Below, piece after piece: positions 1 to 7,513 of a DNA stretch of 9,897 nt. Every line of letters begins with the position of its first letter. Position 1 is the stretch's first letter. The stretch is from contig CALMNY010000100.1 in assembly GCA_937872125.1 (NCBI GenBank), positions 1 to 9,897 on the forward strand. The letters are read 5' to 3'. The notes beneath the pieces are model-generated. The model ran no database searches, had not been told where the DNA came from, and was given only the letters and a program-made list of their open reading frames with translations. Both the position numbers and the translations under genes were made by a program. The stretch is from an uncultured Candidatus Competibacteraceae bacterium (GTDB lineage Bacteria > Pseudomonadota > Gammaproteobacteria > Competibacterales > Competibacteraceae).

Positions 1-286
1 CCGAGTCATTGCTGACATGCGGATGCGCGTTGCGCTCGCACGGCTCGCCGTGAGTAGCCCAGCGAGTATGGGCGATGCCGAGCGGCCCGCGCACCGGTTC
101 TTGTTGCAAACGCTCGGCGAGCGCTTGCACCTTGCCGACGGTGCGCACCCGATGCAACTGCCCGTCGCGGCTGTCCAGGGTGACGATGCCCGCCGAGTCA
201 TAGCCGCGATATTCCAGCCGCCGCAGCCCTTCGAGCAGGATTGGGGTAACGTTGCGTTCGGCGATAGCGCCCACGATTCCACACAT
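1..286 (-). CDS. glmS: Glutamine--fructose-6-phosphate aminotransferase, N-terminal fragment (cut by window edge)
   Basis: GlmS makes glucosamine-6-phosphate from fructose-6-phosphate and glutamine, the first step towards UDP-GlcNAc for peptidoglycan and LPS; it is cytoplasmic. The 95 complete codons from the ATG at 286 encode the start of the class II glutamine amidotransferase domain. It begins [10 protein letters not shown], so the nucleophile Cys2 is exposed once Met is removed. [13 protein letters not shown] follows at residues 21-33, HTRWATHG at 73-80 and NAHPH at 86-90; these are hallmark glutaminase motifs of the family. Full-length GlmS is about 610 residues, so the isomerase (SIS) domains lie beyond the left edge. 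The ribosome site before the ATG is weak. The upstream neighbour is an EEP hydrolase rather than glmU, the common partner. The identification is very secure; the truncation is only the window boundary. Confidence 0.96.
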   Translation of the reverse strand, partial: MCGIVGAIAERNVTPILLEGLRRLEYRGYDSAGIVTLDSRDGQLHRVRTVGKVQALAERLQQEPVRGPLGIAHTRWATHGEPCERNAHPHVSNDS

Positions 287-325
287 GACGAGGTCCAGGG
301 GAAAGTAAAGTGGATTCAGAGTAAC

Positions 326-349
326 GGCTTGCTGGCCAGGGAACAAGCC
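326..349. repeat. Inverted repeat (6-bp stem) upstream of glmS
   Basis: GGCTTG (326-331) and CAAGCC (344-349) are perfect inverted copies around a 12-base loop that itself holds the palindrome CTGGCCAG. The element lies about 40 bases upstream of the glmS start, in the 95-base gap after the EEP gene. On the minus strand no T-run follows, so it is not a convincing terminator. It could be a leader hairpin or chance. A second small palindrome, ACACCGGTGT, sits at 370-379 just after the EEP stop codon. No good promoter is visible in the gap. Confidence 0.3.
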
Positions 350-381
350 ATGTACACCCCGGCTGGAACACACCGGTGTTT

Positions 382-1221
382 TCAGGGATAGAAATCGGCG
401 CTTGCCGCCAGGTTCAGCGCCGGGACCGAAGCCGGACGTGACTCCCAGACCAGCCGCACGGACTCCGGCAACCGCACCGCCATAGCGATGGGCAAATGGT
501 CGGAAAAGGCGTAGTCCAACACTTCAACCTGCTCAACCCCGATAGAGGATGACACCAGAATATGGTCCAGTTGGCGACTGGGTTGCCAACTGGGAAAAGT
601 GTGCAAACCCGACGCCGGTTCACGCAGGCGCGCTGTTTCCACCAGCACCGCCATTTCCGGGCTGTCCGAATCGCAGTTGAGATCCCCCATCAGGATGACG
701 TGCCGGTAATCAGCTACTCGCTCCGCGAGAAAGCCGATCTGGCGCAAGCGGCCCCGCCGACCCAGCGCCATGTGCAGGATCAACACGTGCAATGCATCCG
801 GCCCGGAACCAAAGCGAACGTCCAACACACCCCGGCCGGGCAAACCCGGCAACTTGTGTTCGGCAATGGCGTCCGGCTGGACCCGGCTTAGCACCGCGTT
901 GCCATGCTGGGAGATCATCCCGATCTTGCGGTTGGACTGATCGAACACGTGGGCAAAACCGGCCTGATCAGCCAGATATTTCACCTGATTCACGAAGCCG
1001 CTGCGCAGACTGCCCGCGTCCACTTCCTGTAAGCCGACCAGGTCGTAATCAGCCAGAATCCGGGCGATGCCGTCGAGATTGCTCATCCGCGACGGCACCG
1101 GCACCAGATGTTTCCAACTGCGGGTCAGGTATTGAGAATACTTGCGAGTGGTCAACCCGCTCTGAATGTTATAGCTGAGCAAGCGCAGGCGCTGCGGCGC
1201 GGCGGGATCGGCCATTGCCAT
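382..1221 (-). CDS. Endonuclease/exonuclease/phosphatase (EEP) family metal-dependent hydrolase
   Basis: This 279-residue protein belongs to the Mg2+-dependent EEP superfamily, which includes DNase I, exonuclease III and inositol-phosphate phosphatases. All expected active-site blocks are in order: SYNIQSG (Asn18), GLQEVD (Glu66), HGNAVLSR (106-113), LILHMALG (His150), GDLNCD (Asp180 and Asn182), LDHILVS (Asp219, His220) and SDHLP (Asp241, His242). There is no signal peptide, so it is probably cytoplasmic. The substrate (DNA, RNA, phospholipid or a small phosphoester) cannot be read from the sequence. It starts 7 bases after the dsbA stop, with TAAGGG just upstream, so it is almost certainly cotranscribed with dsbA. 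A second ATG two codons on (1215) has a more usual spacing from that ribosome site and is an equally good start. From memory, a homologue follows dsbA in pseudomonads too. Confidence 0.9.
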   Translation of the reverse strand: MAMADPAAPQRLRLLSYNIQSGLTTRKYSQYLTRSWKHLVPVPSRMSNLDGIARILADYDLVGLQEVDAGSLRSGFVNQVKYLADQAGFAHVFDQSNRKIGMISQHGNAVLSRVQPDAIAEHKLPGLPGRGVLDVRFGSGPDALHVLILHMALGRRGRLRQIGFLAERVADYRHVILMGDLNCDSDSPEMAVLVETARLREPASGLHTFPSWQPSRQLDHILVSSSIGVEQVEVLDYAFSDHLPIAMAVRLPESVRLVWESRPASVPALNLAASADFYP

Positions 1222-1228
1222 TCAGCCC

Positions 1229-1867
1229 TTAACCTTGCGGCGCGGCCAGCCTGGCGATCAGGAAATCCACCACTTCAAAGGTTCGACCCGAACGCACATC
1301 GTACTGACCACCGACGATGAACGTCGGCACCCCGCGCACGCCGAAGCGCTGGGCCAGTTGGCTGGCGCGCCGCAACTGGGTCTCGGTCGTAAAGGATTGG
1401 TAGGCCTTGCGGAAGGCTTCCTGATCCACGCCATGCTCGGCGAAAAACGCCGCCAGTTCGTCCTCGGTGTTCAGCTTGCGCCGTTCCTGCTGAATGGCGT
1501 CGAACAGCGGCTGATGGATCTTGTCCAGCACCCCCAAGGCCTGGGCAGCGTAATAGGCGCGGGCGCTAGGTTCCCAGCTCGCGCCAAGGGCGACCGCCAT
1601 CTGGGTGAATATCACGTTCTCCGGTTTACGCTTGAGCCAGTCATGCACCGCCGACTCCATATTGCGACAGTGCGGGCAGGTATACGAGAAAAACTCGACC
1701 ACTTCGATTTTGCCCGGCGTGTTGGGCGGCGCCGGGGTCGGCACCCGCACGTAATCCTTGCCCTCCTGAAACGGGGGCGGCGCGGGAGAATCAGCGGCGC
1801 GGCCAGCGGCCAGCGGCAACATACAAACCAGCAACACCAGCAGCAGGCGACGGAGCAAATACGGCAT
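1229..1867 (-). CDS. dsbA: Periplasmic thiol:disulfide oxidoreductase DsbA
   Basis: DsbA introduces disulfide bonds into secreted proteins and is reoxidised by DsbB. The 212-residue product starts with a positively charged, hydrophobic signal sequence (residues 1-24, probable cleavage after AAGRA). It continues into a thioredoxin fold with the active site FFSYTCPHC (Cys64, Cys67) and the cis-proline loop RGVPTF (Pro181). The CPHC dipeptide and length match DsbA rather than DsbC, DsbE or thioredoxin. The reading frame stays open upstream to 2149 inside ccsA, but the ATG at 1867 gives the proper signal peptide. GAGG lies 11 bases upstream of it, a rather long spacing. The gene follows ccsA by 56 bases and precedes the EEP gene by 7. 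Its place beside resB/ccsA fits: disulfide formation in apocytochrome CXXCH cysteines and their reduction before haem attachment are linked processes. Confidence 0.95.
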   Translation of the reverse strand: MPYLLRRLLLVLLVCMLPLAAGRAADSPAPPPFQEGKDYVRVPTPAPPNTPGKIEVVEFFSYTCPHCRNMESAVHDWLKRKPENVIFTQMAVALGASWEPSARAYYAAQALGVLDKIHQPLFDAIQQERRKLNTEDELAAFFAEHGVDQEAFRKAYQSFTTETQLRRASQLAQRFGVRGVPTFIVGGQYDVRSGRTFEVVDFLIARLAAPQG

Positions 1868-1923
1868 CGCAATGAAATCCTCAGGTTCGGATTGGTGAAA
1901 ACAGAGTGCGGTGGACGACCGGC

Positions 1924-3102
1924 CTACAGCGTACCGTAGGAGTGTAGCCCGGACAGGAACATGTTCACACCCAGAAAGGCGAACAGGGTCACGAGCAAGC
2001 CGATCACCGCCCACCAGGCCATCGGCACGCCGCGCCAGCCCTTGGTGAGGCGCAGGTGCAGCCAGGCGGCGTAGTTCAGCCAGACGATCAGCGCCCAGGT
2101 TTCCTTGGGGTCCCAGGACCAGTAGCCGCCCCACGCTTCCGCCGCCCACAGCGCGCCGAGGATCGTCGCGATGGTGAAGGCGGCGAAACCCAGGGCGATG
2201 GCTTTGTACATGACATCGTCCAGCAGTTCCAGCGCCGGCAGCACCGCCGCCAGCAGGCCATCGGGGCGGCGGGTTTCGGCGCGCTGGCGCAGCAGATACG
2301 CCACGCCGGCCATTGCCGCCAGGGCGAAGGCGCCGTAACCGATGAAATTGGCCGGCACATGGATCTTCATCCAGTAGCTCTGCAAGGCCGGAATCAGCGG
2401 CTGGATGTGATGCGCCTCACGGTCGAAGGTGTACCACAACAGAAAAGCGACCGCCCCGCTGATCGCCAGCAGGGCGAAGCCGCCCAGGGCGCGGGTGCGA
2501 TGCCGATCCTCGTAAAACAGGTACAACAGCGCGGTGATCAGCGCAAACAGGATGAACACTTCATAAAGATTGCTGACCGGAATGTGGCCGATGTCGGCGC
2601 CCAGCAGATAGGACTCGCGCCAGCGCACCAGTAGGCCGGTCATCCCCAGTACGGTCGCGCTCCAGGTCAAGGCGGTCGCCGTCTTGCCGACGAACTCGGA
2701 GCGGCTGAACAGCGCGGCGAAATAGACGACTGTGGCCAGCACGTACAGCGCGCTCATCCACATGAACGCGGCCTGGCTTTCCAGGAAATACTTCAGCAGA
2801 AAAGCGCTCTTGCGCAGCTCGTAGTCGGTTCCATACCGCCACAACGCCAGCAGCGTCAGCAGCGCCACTATCAGGGCAAACATCTGCGCCGGCTTCCAGT
2901 ACCACCCCCAGGCGATCAGCGCCAGGGCGCTGCCGAACAGGATGGCAACCTCGTAGCCATCCATCTGGGCCTGGTAAAACCACCAGGCATAGCCGGATCC
3001 TCCCACCACCAGCAGCGCCCAGAGCACATCCCACATCGTCAGCCGTTGCCAGAGCGTCGGCTGTTCCCAGGATTCCAGCATCGCTTCGCGCGTTACCGCC
3101 AT
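1924..3102 (-). CDS. ccsA: System II cytochrome c biogenesis protein CcsA (also named CcsB in some databases), haem handling
   Basis: CcsA works with ResB (Ccs1) in System II cytochrome c maturation, moving haem across the inner membrane and presenting it to apocytochromes. The 392-residue protein is mostly membrane helices. Near the C-terminus is the tryptophan-rich haem-binding WWD signature, WGGYWSWDPKETW (residues 324-336). Candidate haem-ligand histidines are His173 (GHIPVSNLYE), His248 (KIHVP) and His387 (LSGLHSYG); the closing GVNMFLSGLHSYG block is typical of the family. The N-terminal ~130 residues carry extra helices, as in the longer proteobacterial forms. The ATG start has GAGAGG about 10 bases upstream. 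It lies 42 bases after resB on the same strand; the gap holds only a small 5-bp hairpin (3126-3138) with no T-run, so the two are probably cotranscribed. CcmC and CcmF share the WWD motif, but the ResB neighbour settles System II. Confidence 0.95.
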   Translation of the reverse strand: MAVTREAMLESWEQPTLWQRLTMWDVLWALLVVGGSGYAWWFYQAQMDGYEVAILFGSALALIAWGWYWKPAQMFALIVALLTLLALWRYGTDYELRKSAFLLKYFLESQAAFMWMSALYVLATVVYFAALFSRSEFVGKTATALTWSATVLGMTGLLVRWRESYLLGADIGHIPVSNLYEVFILFALITALLYLFYEDRHRTRALGGFALLAISGAVAFLLWYTFDREAHHIQPLIPALQSYWMKIHVPANFIGYGAFALAAMAGVAYLLRQRAETRRPDGLLAAVLPALELLDDVMYKAIALGFAAFTIATILGALWAAEAWGGYWSWDPKETWALIVWLNYAAWLHLRLTKGWRGVPMAWWAVIGLLVTLFAFLGVNMFLSGLHSYGTL

Positions 3103-3144
3103 TGCCGATAAGCCTCTCTCAGCGTCTTATTGCATAAGGAACCA

Positions 3145-5175
3145 TCATTCACTCGAACCCCGGGACTCCGGGGCTCCCAGCCGCCGCGTCAGCGTCGCTT
3201 CCAGCGCCGCAAATTCACGAGCGAATTCCGCCTGGCGGCGATTGCCCGTACCGGCCAGAACCAGCCGCGAGCCATCCTCATCGGCCGCGACCCAGGCCCA
3301 CAGCCGGCGGTGCGAAGTATAAAACAGGAGGAAGACGCCGATGCTCAGCAGTGCAAAGCCGGCGTAGACCACGCTGGCCGCGCCGCTGTGGGCCACCTGG
3401 AAGCCGGACGCCTCCACCTGCTGGAACCCGGTCAGTTGCAGATAAAACGGCGAGCCGTAATCCGGCAGCACGGCCAGGGCCGACAGCGCATCGTTGAAAA
3501 ACGTATCCTCACGCTCGCCCACGCCCTGCTCCAGGTTCACCCCCTCCGCCCGCAACACCTCCAGAAAGACTTCGGCCAGCGTATCGCGCAGGATATTCAG
3601 ATACAGCCGGGTCGCTTCCTGAAGCCGGTCGGCGGGCACGACCGTCCTGGCCCGTTCCGTCACTGCCGCAAACCCGCCCTGGATAAACAGCCCGACCAGG
3701 TTCAGCCGCACCAGATTCAGATTGCGCTGCACGTCGGAATTTTCGGTGGGCGCCGGCGCGTGGGCCAGCAGCGCGCGCAATCCCTCCTCATCGCGCAGCC
3801 GGGCATTGAAGTGCAGGAAGCGGTCGAGACTGTTCTTCGTGTCCGCCGGGATGTGCAGATAGGTGAATTGCTCACCCGACCGGGCGCGGACGCCGCTGAC
3901 GAAAAACCAGCGGTCCTCAAGCTGGACCGGCGCCATGTAATTGACATACTCGCGCGCCTCGCCGGCGGCGTCGCGCAGTTTGAACCCGATGCTGGGACCG
4001 AAATTGCGGAACTTGCGGTCGCCGGGCCGGGCGCCGGGTTCCGGCAGCAAATTGAATGTCCGGAATTCGGCCAGTTCCAGATTCAGCGATCCGTTGGGTC
4101 CGCTCACCTTGAGCGCGCTGCCGACCTCGCCTTGCGCGTCGAGCGGCTCCAGCCGGCTGATGGTGAGCGGCCAGGCCCGCAATTCCAGTTTGGAGCCGCC
4201 GTCGCCGAAATCGGACTGATAGATCGAGTAACCGCGATAGGTCAGCGGATGATTGACCTGGATCGTAGCGTCCAGCGGCTGATCGCCCAGGTGTTCCTGG
4301 TCATGGATGCGCACCTGACTGACGAAGGACTTGGGCTGGCCGGTGGCGTGGTACTCGACCTGGAAATCCCGCAGTTCGATGGCGAAGGGCAGTTCCTGCA
4401 CCAAATACCCGTCGCGCAGCCGCAGGAAGACGAAATTCGCCGCGCGGCCCTCGGGCAGCATGATGTTGCCGCGAAACGCCGGGGTCGCGCCGGGGGCCAG
4501 CCGGCTGGCCGGCGGCACGTCGCGGGCCGCCAACTCGCGGGTTTCGACCGCGATCTCGCCACGCCACTCCTTCAGTTTCAACCACAGATTACCGTCCAGC
4601 AGGCCGCCGATCCCGATCACCACCACCGCGGCGTGGGTGAACAGATAACCCAGCCGCTGGTAACCGCCCTTCATCGCCGCCGCCACCTGATGGTCGCCAT
4701 GATCCCGAACCCGCCAGCGGTAGCCACCCGCACGGAACGCGCCGGTGACCTCCGCCAGCACAGCGGCAGGCGCCCGCTCCGGCAAGCGCCATTCAGCGTG
4801 CTGGTGAAAGCCGCGCAGCGACTCCAGCCGAACCTGGGTGCGGAACCGGAACATCTCCCGCGCCATGCCGGGAACCTGACGGTACAGACAAACGCTGGTC
4901 GAGAGGATGAGAAATCCGAGGATGGCGATAAACCAGCCGGCACCGTACACATCGTACAGCCCGAGACGGTTGAACACGTCGAACCAGAACGGCCCGAATT
5001 TGATCACGTAATCCGAATAGGGCTGGTTCTGTTGCAAGACCGTACCGATAATCGAGGCCACAGCCACCACCACCAGCAGAGTGATGGCGAGGTTCATGGA
5101 GCCAAGGAATTCCAGCAACACCCAACCCAGGGTACGGCGCTGGGCGGGCCGGTGCGCGGTGATCGTGTCGCTCAC
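3145..5175 (-). CDS. resB: System II cytochrome c biogenesis protein ResB (Ccs1)
   Basis: ResB is the membrane partner of CcsA in System II maturation; it holds the apocytochrome and contributes to the haem channel. The 676-residue product has the family layout: TM1 about 27-47 (SMNLAITLLVVVAVASIIGT), TM2 about 80-97, TM3 about 175-193 containing His181 (LFTHAAVVVIG), a large periplasmic domain of some 400 residues, and TM4 about 602-621 followed by His622 (FYTSHRRLW). The two histidines flanking or inside TM3 and TM4 are the conserved ones of the family. A short hydrophilic tail (about 55 residues) is cytoplasmic. The start is a GTG with no clear Shine-Dalgarno sequence; the next methionine (27) would cut into TM1, so GTG is preferred. 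A strong terminator behind cytochrome c4 separates it from that gene, so it probably has its own promoter in 5176-5278, where I see only weak matches. Confidence 0.95.
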   Translation of the reverse strand: MSDTITAHRPAQRRTLGWVLLEFLGSMNLAITLLVVVAVASIIGTVLQQNQPYSDYVIKFGPFWFDVFNRLGLYDVYGAGWFIAILGFLILSTSVCLYRQVPGMAREMFRFRTQVRLESLRGFHQHAEWRLPERAPAAVLAEVTGAFRAGGYRWRVRDHGDHQVAAAMKGGYQRLGYLFTHAAVVVIGIGGLLDGNLWLKLKEWRGEIAVETRELAARDVPPASRLAPGATPAFRGNIMLPEGRAANFVFLRLRDGYLVQELPFAIELRDFQVEYHATGQPKSFVSQVRIHDQEHLGDQPLDATIQVNHPLTYRGYSIYQSDFGDGGSKLELRAWPLTISRLEPLDAQGEVGSALKVSGPNGSLNLELAEFRTFNLLPEPGARPGDRKFRNFGPSIGFKLRDAAGEAREYVNYMAPVQLEDRWFFVSGVRARSGEQFTYLHIPADTKNSLDRFLHFNARLRDEEGLRALLAHAPAPTENSDVQRNLNLVRLNLVGLFIQGGFAAVTERARTVVPADRLQEATRLYLNILRDTLAEVFLEVLRAEGVNLEQGVGEREDTFFNDALSALAVLPDYGSPFYLQLTGFQQVEASGFQVAHSGAASVVYAGFALLSIGVFLLFYTSHRRLWAWVAADEDGSRLVLAGTGNRRQAEFAREFAALEATLTRRLGAPESRGSSE

Positions 5176-5214
5176 GGCGGAGAATCGAAGATGATGGCGG
5201 GAGGGATGAAAGAC

Positions 5215-5257
5215 GGTGAACGGTTTTTATGACCCGGCGGGTTCCAATCCGTTCACC
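5215..5257. repeat. 9-bp perfect inverted repeat in the resB leader region
   Basis: GGTGAACGG (5215-5223) and CCGTTCACC (5249-5257) are exact inverted copies, separated by 25 bases. The pair lies 40-82 bases upstream of the resB start and downstream of the cytochrome c4 terminator. Neither strand has a T-run after the right arm, so it is not a terminator. It could be a two-half-site operator or a leader hairpin. The loop has an AT-rich patch (TTTTTATGA) that might hold a -10 element on the minus strand. Confidence 0.4.
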
Positions 5258-5277
5258 TTCGGGGTCGGCGCGGGCCG

Positions 5278-5306
5278 TAAAAAAGGGTGGCCGGATCGGC
5301 CACCCT
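5278..5306 (-). terminator. Rho-independent terminator after the cytochrome c4 gene
   Basis: On the minus strand a 10-bp perfect GC-rich stem, AGGGTGGCCG / CGGCCACCCT with a three-base loop (arms 5284-5293 and 5297-5306), is followed directly by six T residues (5284-5279). This is a textbook intrinsic terminator about 45 bases after the cytochrome c4 stop codon. It separates c4 transcription from resB downstream. Confidence 0.9.
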
Positions 5307-5352
5307 CATCAATCAGACATCAGGGGTATCCAGCCCGGTTCTAGCCGGGTTC

Positions 5353-5961
5353 TTATTGCAAGCCCTGCACGTAGGACGCCACCGCCTTGATTTCCGGGTC
5401 AGTCATCTTGGCGGCGACGCCGCGCATCATCTGGCCGGCATCGTTGGCGCGTTCCATGGTGCGGAAGGCCTTCAACTGAAGCTCGACGTACTCGGCGTGC
5501 TGGCCGGCCAGCGCCGGGAACTTGGCGGCCGGGTTACCGGCTCCAGTGGCGCCGTGGCAGGCCGCGCAGGCCGCCACACCGCTGGTCAGATTGCCGCCGC
5601 GGAACATGGCTTCACCCGCCGGGGCCAGGGCTGGATCCGCCGCGCCACGGGCGACCTGTTGCGACGAGAAATAGGCGGCCAAGTCTTCCATGTCCTGCGG
5701 ACTCAGCGGCGCCACCATGCCGACCATGATCGCGTTGACGCGGGCGCCGCTCTTGTATTCCTGCAATTGTTTGACGAGATAATCGGCGCTTTGCCCCGCC
5801 AGCTTGGGATACTGGGTCACGGTGCTGTTGCCATCGGCGTTGTGGCAGGCCGCGCAAACCGCGGACTTGGCCTTGCCGGCGGTAGGGTCGCCAGCGGCCA
5901 GTGCGGCGGTCGCGGAACCGAGCAATGCGCACGTCGCGGCGATCACAACGAGTTTTTTCAT
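5353..5961 (-). CDS. Dihaem cytochrome c4
   Basis: Cytochrome c4 is a periplasmic, often membrane-associated electron carrier with two haem domains. It usually feeds terminal oxidases of the cbb3 type. The 202-residue precursor has a Sec signal peptide (residues 1-23, cleavage near ALA-AGDP). Two tandem class I c-type domains each carry a CAACH haem site: Cys36/Cys39/His40 and Cys132/Cys135/His136. Candidate axial methionines are Met79 or Met82 (VNAIMVGMVAPLS) in the first domain and Met178/179 (AGQMMRGVAAKM) in the second. The repeated PKLAGQ...YL.QLQ and PALAGQ...YVELQL blocks show the internal duplication typical of c4. AGGAG lies 10 bases before the ATG. It is transcribed divergently from engB, ends in its own terminator, and would be a direct client of the ResB/CcsA pair encoded next to it. 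Confidence 0.95.
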   Translation of the reverse strand: MKKLVVIAATCALLGSATAALAAGDPTAGKAKSAVCAACHNADGNSTVTQYPKLAGQSADYLVKQLQEYKSGARVNAIMVGMVAPLSPQDMEDLAAYFSSQQVARGAADPALAPAGEAMFRGGNLTSGVAACAACHGATGAGNPAAKFPALAGQHAEYVELQLKAFRTMERANDAGQMMRGVAAKMTDPEIKAVASYVQGLQ

Positions 5962-6141
5962 TTTTGGAAAGCTCCTGTACGATGACGATATTCGGTTCAG
6001 GCGACCCGCCGCCGGCGTGCAAAAAGTGAAGCGGATCGGCGGCTGAGCCTCGCTTGATCGCGGCGGAACCCTTACGGATTTTGGTGAGTTTCGCCGTGTG
6101 AAAGCGGCGGTTTTATATATCAGTTTTGGCCTTTGAGTTCA

Positions 6142-6783
6142 ATGAAAAACCCTGACAAACTTACTCCTATCCCGGCAGCCCGCATTACCGCCAGCCGCTA
6201 TCGGGCTGCCCATTTTCTCAACAGCGTCAATTCGCTGGAGCAACTGCCGCCCGATACCGGCCAGGAAGTCGCCTTCGCCGGCCGCTCCAACGCCGGCAAG
6301 TCCAGCGCCCTCAATGTCCTGACTGGCCAGCGGCAACTCGCCCGGGTGAGTAAAACGCCAGGCCGAACCCAGTTGCTCAATTTTTTCCAGGTGGAGCCGG
6401 AGCGCTATCTGGTGGACCTGCCCGGCTACGGCTACGCCCAGGTGCCGGATGCGATCCGCCGGCACTGGCGGCTGTTGCTGGAACGCTATTTGCGCGAGCG
6501 CCTGGCCCTGCGCGGCCTGATGCTGCTGATGGACATCCGCCACCCGCTGACCCCTCTGGACCGGCAATTGCTGGACGGCTGCGCCCACCGCCCGCTTCCC
6601 ATCCACGTCCTGTTGACCAAAGCCGACAAGCTCAGTCGCGGCGCGGCGCAGACGGCGTTGCAACAGGTGCAAAGAATGCTGAAAACCGACTATCCGGGCG
6701 CCAGCGTGCAACTGTTTTCGGCGCCGACCGGGCTGGGGATAGACGAGGCCCAGGCCCGACTGGACGAATGGCTGGGATACTGA
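6142..6783 (+). CDS. engB: Ribosome biogenesis GTP-binding protein EngB (YihA/YsxC)
   Basis: EngB is an essential GTPase of the TRAFAC class that helps assemble the large ribosomal subunit and affects cell division. All G motifs are present in the 213-residue protein: G1 GRSNAGKSS (47-55), the PGRTQLLNF switch I block (around 73-81), G3 DLPGYGYA (92-99), G4 TKAD (159-162) and G5 SAPTGLG (193-199). Length and the YGYAQV block are typical of EngB rather than Era or Der. I chose the ATG at 6142; a TTG three codons earlier (6133) is possible, and neither has a strong ribosome site. The AT-rich stretch TTTTATATAT at 6111-6120 may be a -10 region, but no good -35 accompanies it. The gene is divergent from cytochrome c4, and its stop lies one base from the stop of the convergent DUF484 gene, with no terminator between them. 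Confidence 0.95.
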   Translation: MKNPDKLTPIPAARITASRYRAAHFLNSVNSLEQLPPDTGQEVAFAGRSNAGKSSALNVLTGQRQLARVSKTPGRTQLLNFFQVEPERYLVDLPGYGYAQVPDAIRRHWRLLLERYLRERLALRGLMLLMDIRHPLTPLDRQLLDGCAHRPLPIHVLLTKADKLSRGAAQTALQQVQRMLKTDYPGASVQLFSAPTGLGIDEAQARLDEWLGY

Positions 6784-6784
6784 T

Positions 6785-7513
6785 TCACCCCCCGCGCGCC
6801 GAAGGTGGATCAGACAGCCGCCGCCACCCGGCCGCCAGCAGCCGCGCTTGCAGCGTTTGGGTGATCAACTCACCGATTCGCTCCAGAAAGAGCGTGCCCA
6901 TGCCCGAATGAAAGCGTCTGGCGTCACTGCTGCCCACCGCCAGCAAGCCGCGCCATTCGCTCCCGCCCAGCGGGATTAGCGCCGCGGAGGCGGCCAGATA
7001 GGCGCCGTCGCCGAACAGGGCGGCAGCCTGTTCCAGGCTCAGCCGGCCGCACTGGGGCCGACCGGCGCGGAACACCGCATCGAACAGCCAGACCACGTCC
7101 GGTCGCAAAAACTCCTCCACCGCGCTCAGGCCAGTGGTGGGCGGCATGGCCAGACACAGGGCGACGCCATCGGCCTTGAACTCATCGCGCAGAATCGCCT
7201 TGATGCCGTGCAACAGCTCGTCCAACCCGCCCCGCGCGTCCAGCAAGCCCAGCGCCAGCCGCTGCACGCGCTCCGCCAGGCGGTCATTATCGCGGGCGAT
7301 CGCAACCAGTTCCGTCAGTTTGTCGCGCAGCCGCTGGCAATGCTCCCGGAGCAGGCGGTTCTGATATTCCAGCAGCGACACCGCCGGCCGGCAAGGATGC
7401 GGGATGCGCAAGTTCTCCGTCAGCTCGGGATGATGAGCAAAGAAGTCCGGATGATCGCGCAAATAGTCCGCCACGGCCGGTTCGGGATCGAACGTTTCCC
7501 ATTCTTCGCTCAT
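6785..7513 (-). CDS. DUF484 family protein (GAF-like), DapF partner
   Basis: This 242-residue protein matches the DUF484 family of gammaproteobacteria, whose molecular role is not established. The N-terminal motif [18 protein letters not shown] (14-31) and the following RIPHP...AVSLLEYQ block are the family signature. A helical, probably coiled-coil segment (about 46-85) leads into a GAF-like domain ending near residue 235. No catalytic residues or membrane segments are visible. The ATG at 7513 overlaps the dapF stop as ATGA, which implies translational coupling. A GTG four codons upstream (7525) is a weaker alternative. In pseudomonads the order dapF - DUF484 - xerC is usual; here xerC is absent and the gene runs straight into the convergent engB with a one-base gap. 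Confidence 0.88.
   Translation of the reverse strand: MSEEWETFDPEPAVADYLRDHPDFFAHHPELTENLRIPHPCRPAVSLLEYQNRLLREHCQRLRDKLTELVAIARDNDRLAERVQRLALGLLDARGGLDELLHGIKAILRDEFKADGVALCLAMPPTTGLSAVEEFLRPDVVWLFDAVFRAGRPQCGRLSLEQAAALFGDGAYLAASAALIPLGGSEWRGLLAVGSSDARRFHSGMGTLFLERIGELITQTLQARLLAAGWRRLSDPPSARGG

Noticed and set aside
1820..1867. Possible lipoprotein signal in DsbA (Cys15 in LVLLVC)
   Set aside because: The residues before Cys do not form a lipobox (Val at -1), and a normal Sec cleavage site follows at AAGRA.
1868..1880. ATT start for dsbA with an ideal distance from GAGG
   Set aside because: ATT starts are very rare; the ATG three codons later gives a good signal peptide.
3130..5232. A 700-codon open frame on the plus strand
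   Set aside because: It is antisense to resB, its product is a low-complexity run of Gln, Arg, His and Pro, and it has no recognisable domain. Such long shadows are common opposite GC-rich genes; resB has clear family motifs.
5332..5350. Short hairpin (CCCGG/CCGGG) right after the cytochrome c4 stop as a second terminator
   Set aside because: The stem is only five pairs and no T-run follows; the 10-bp stem with T6 at 5278-5306 is the functional candidate.
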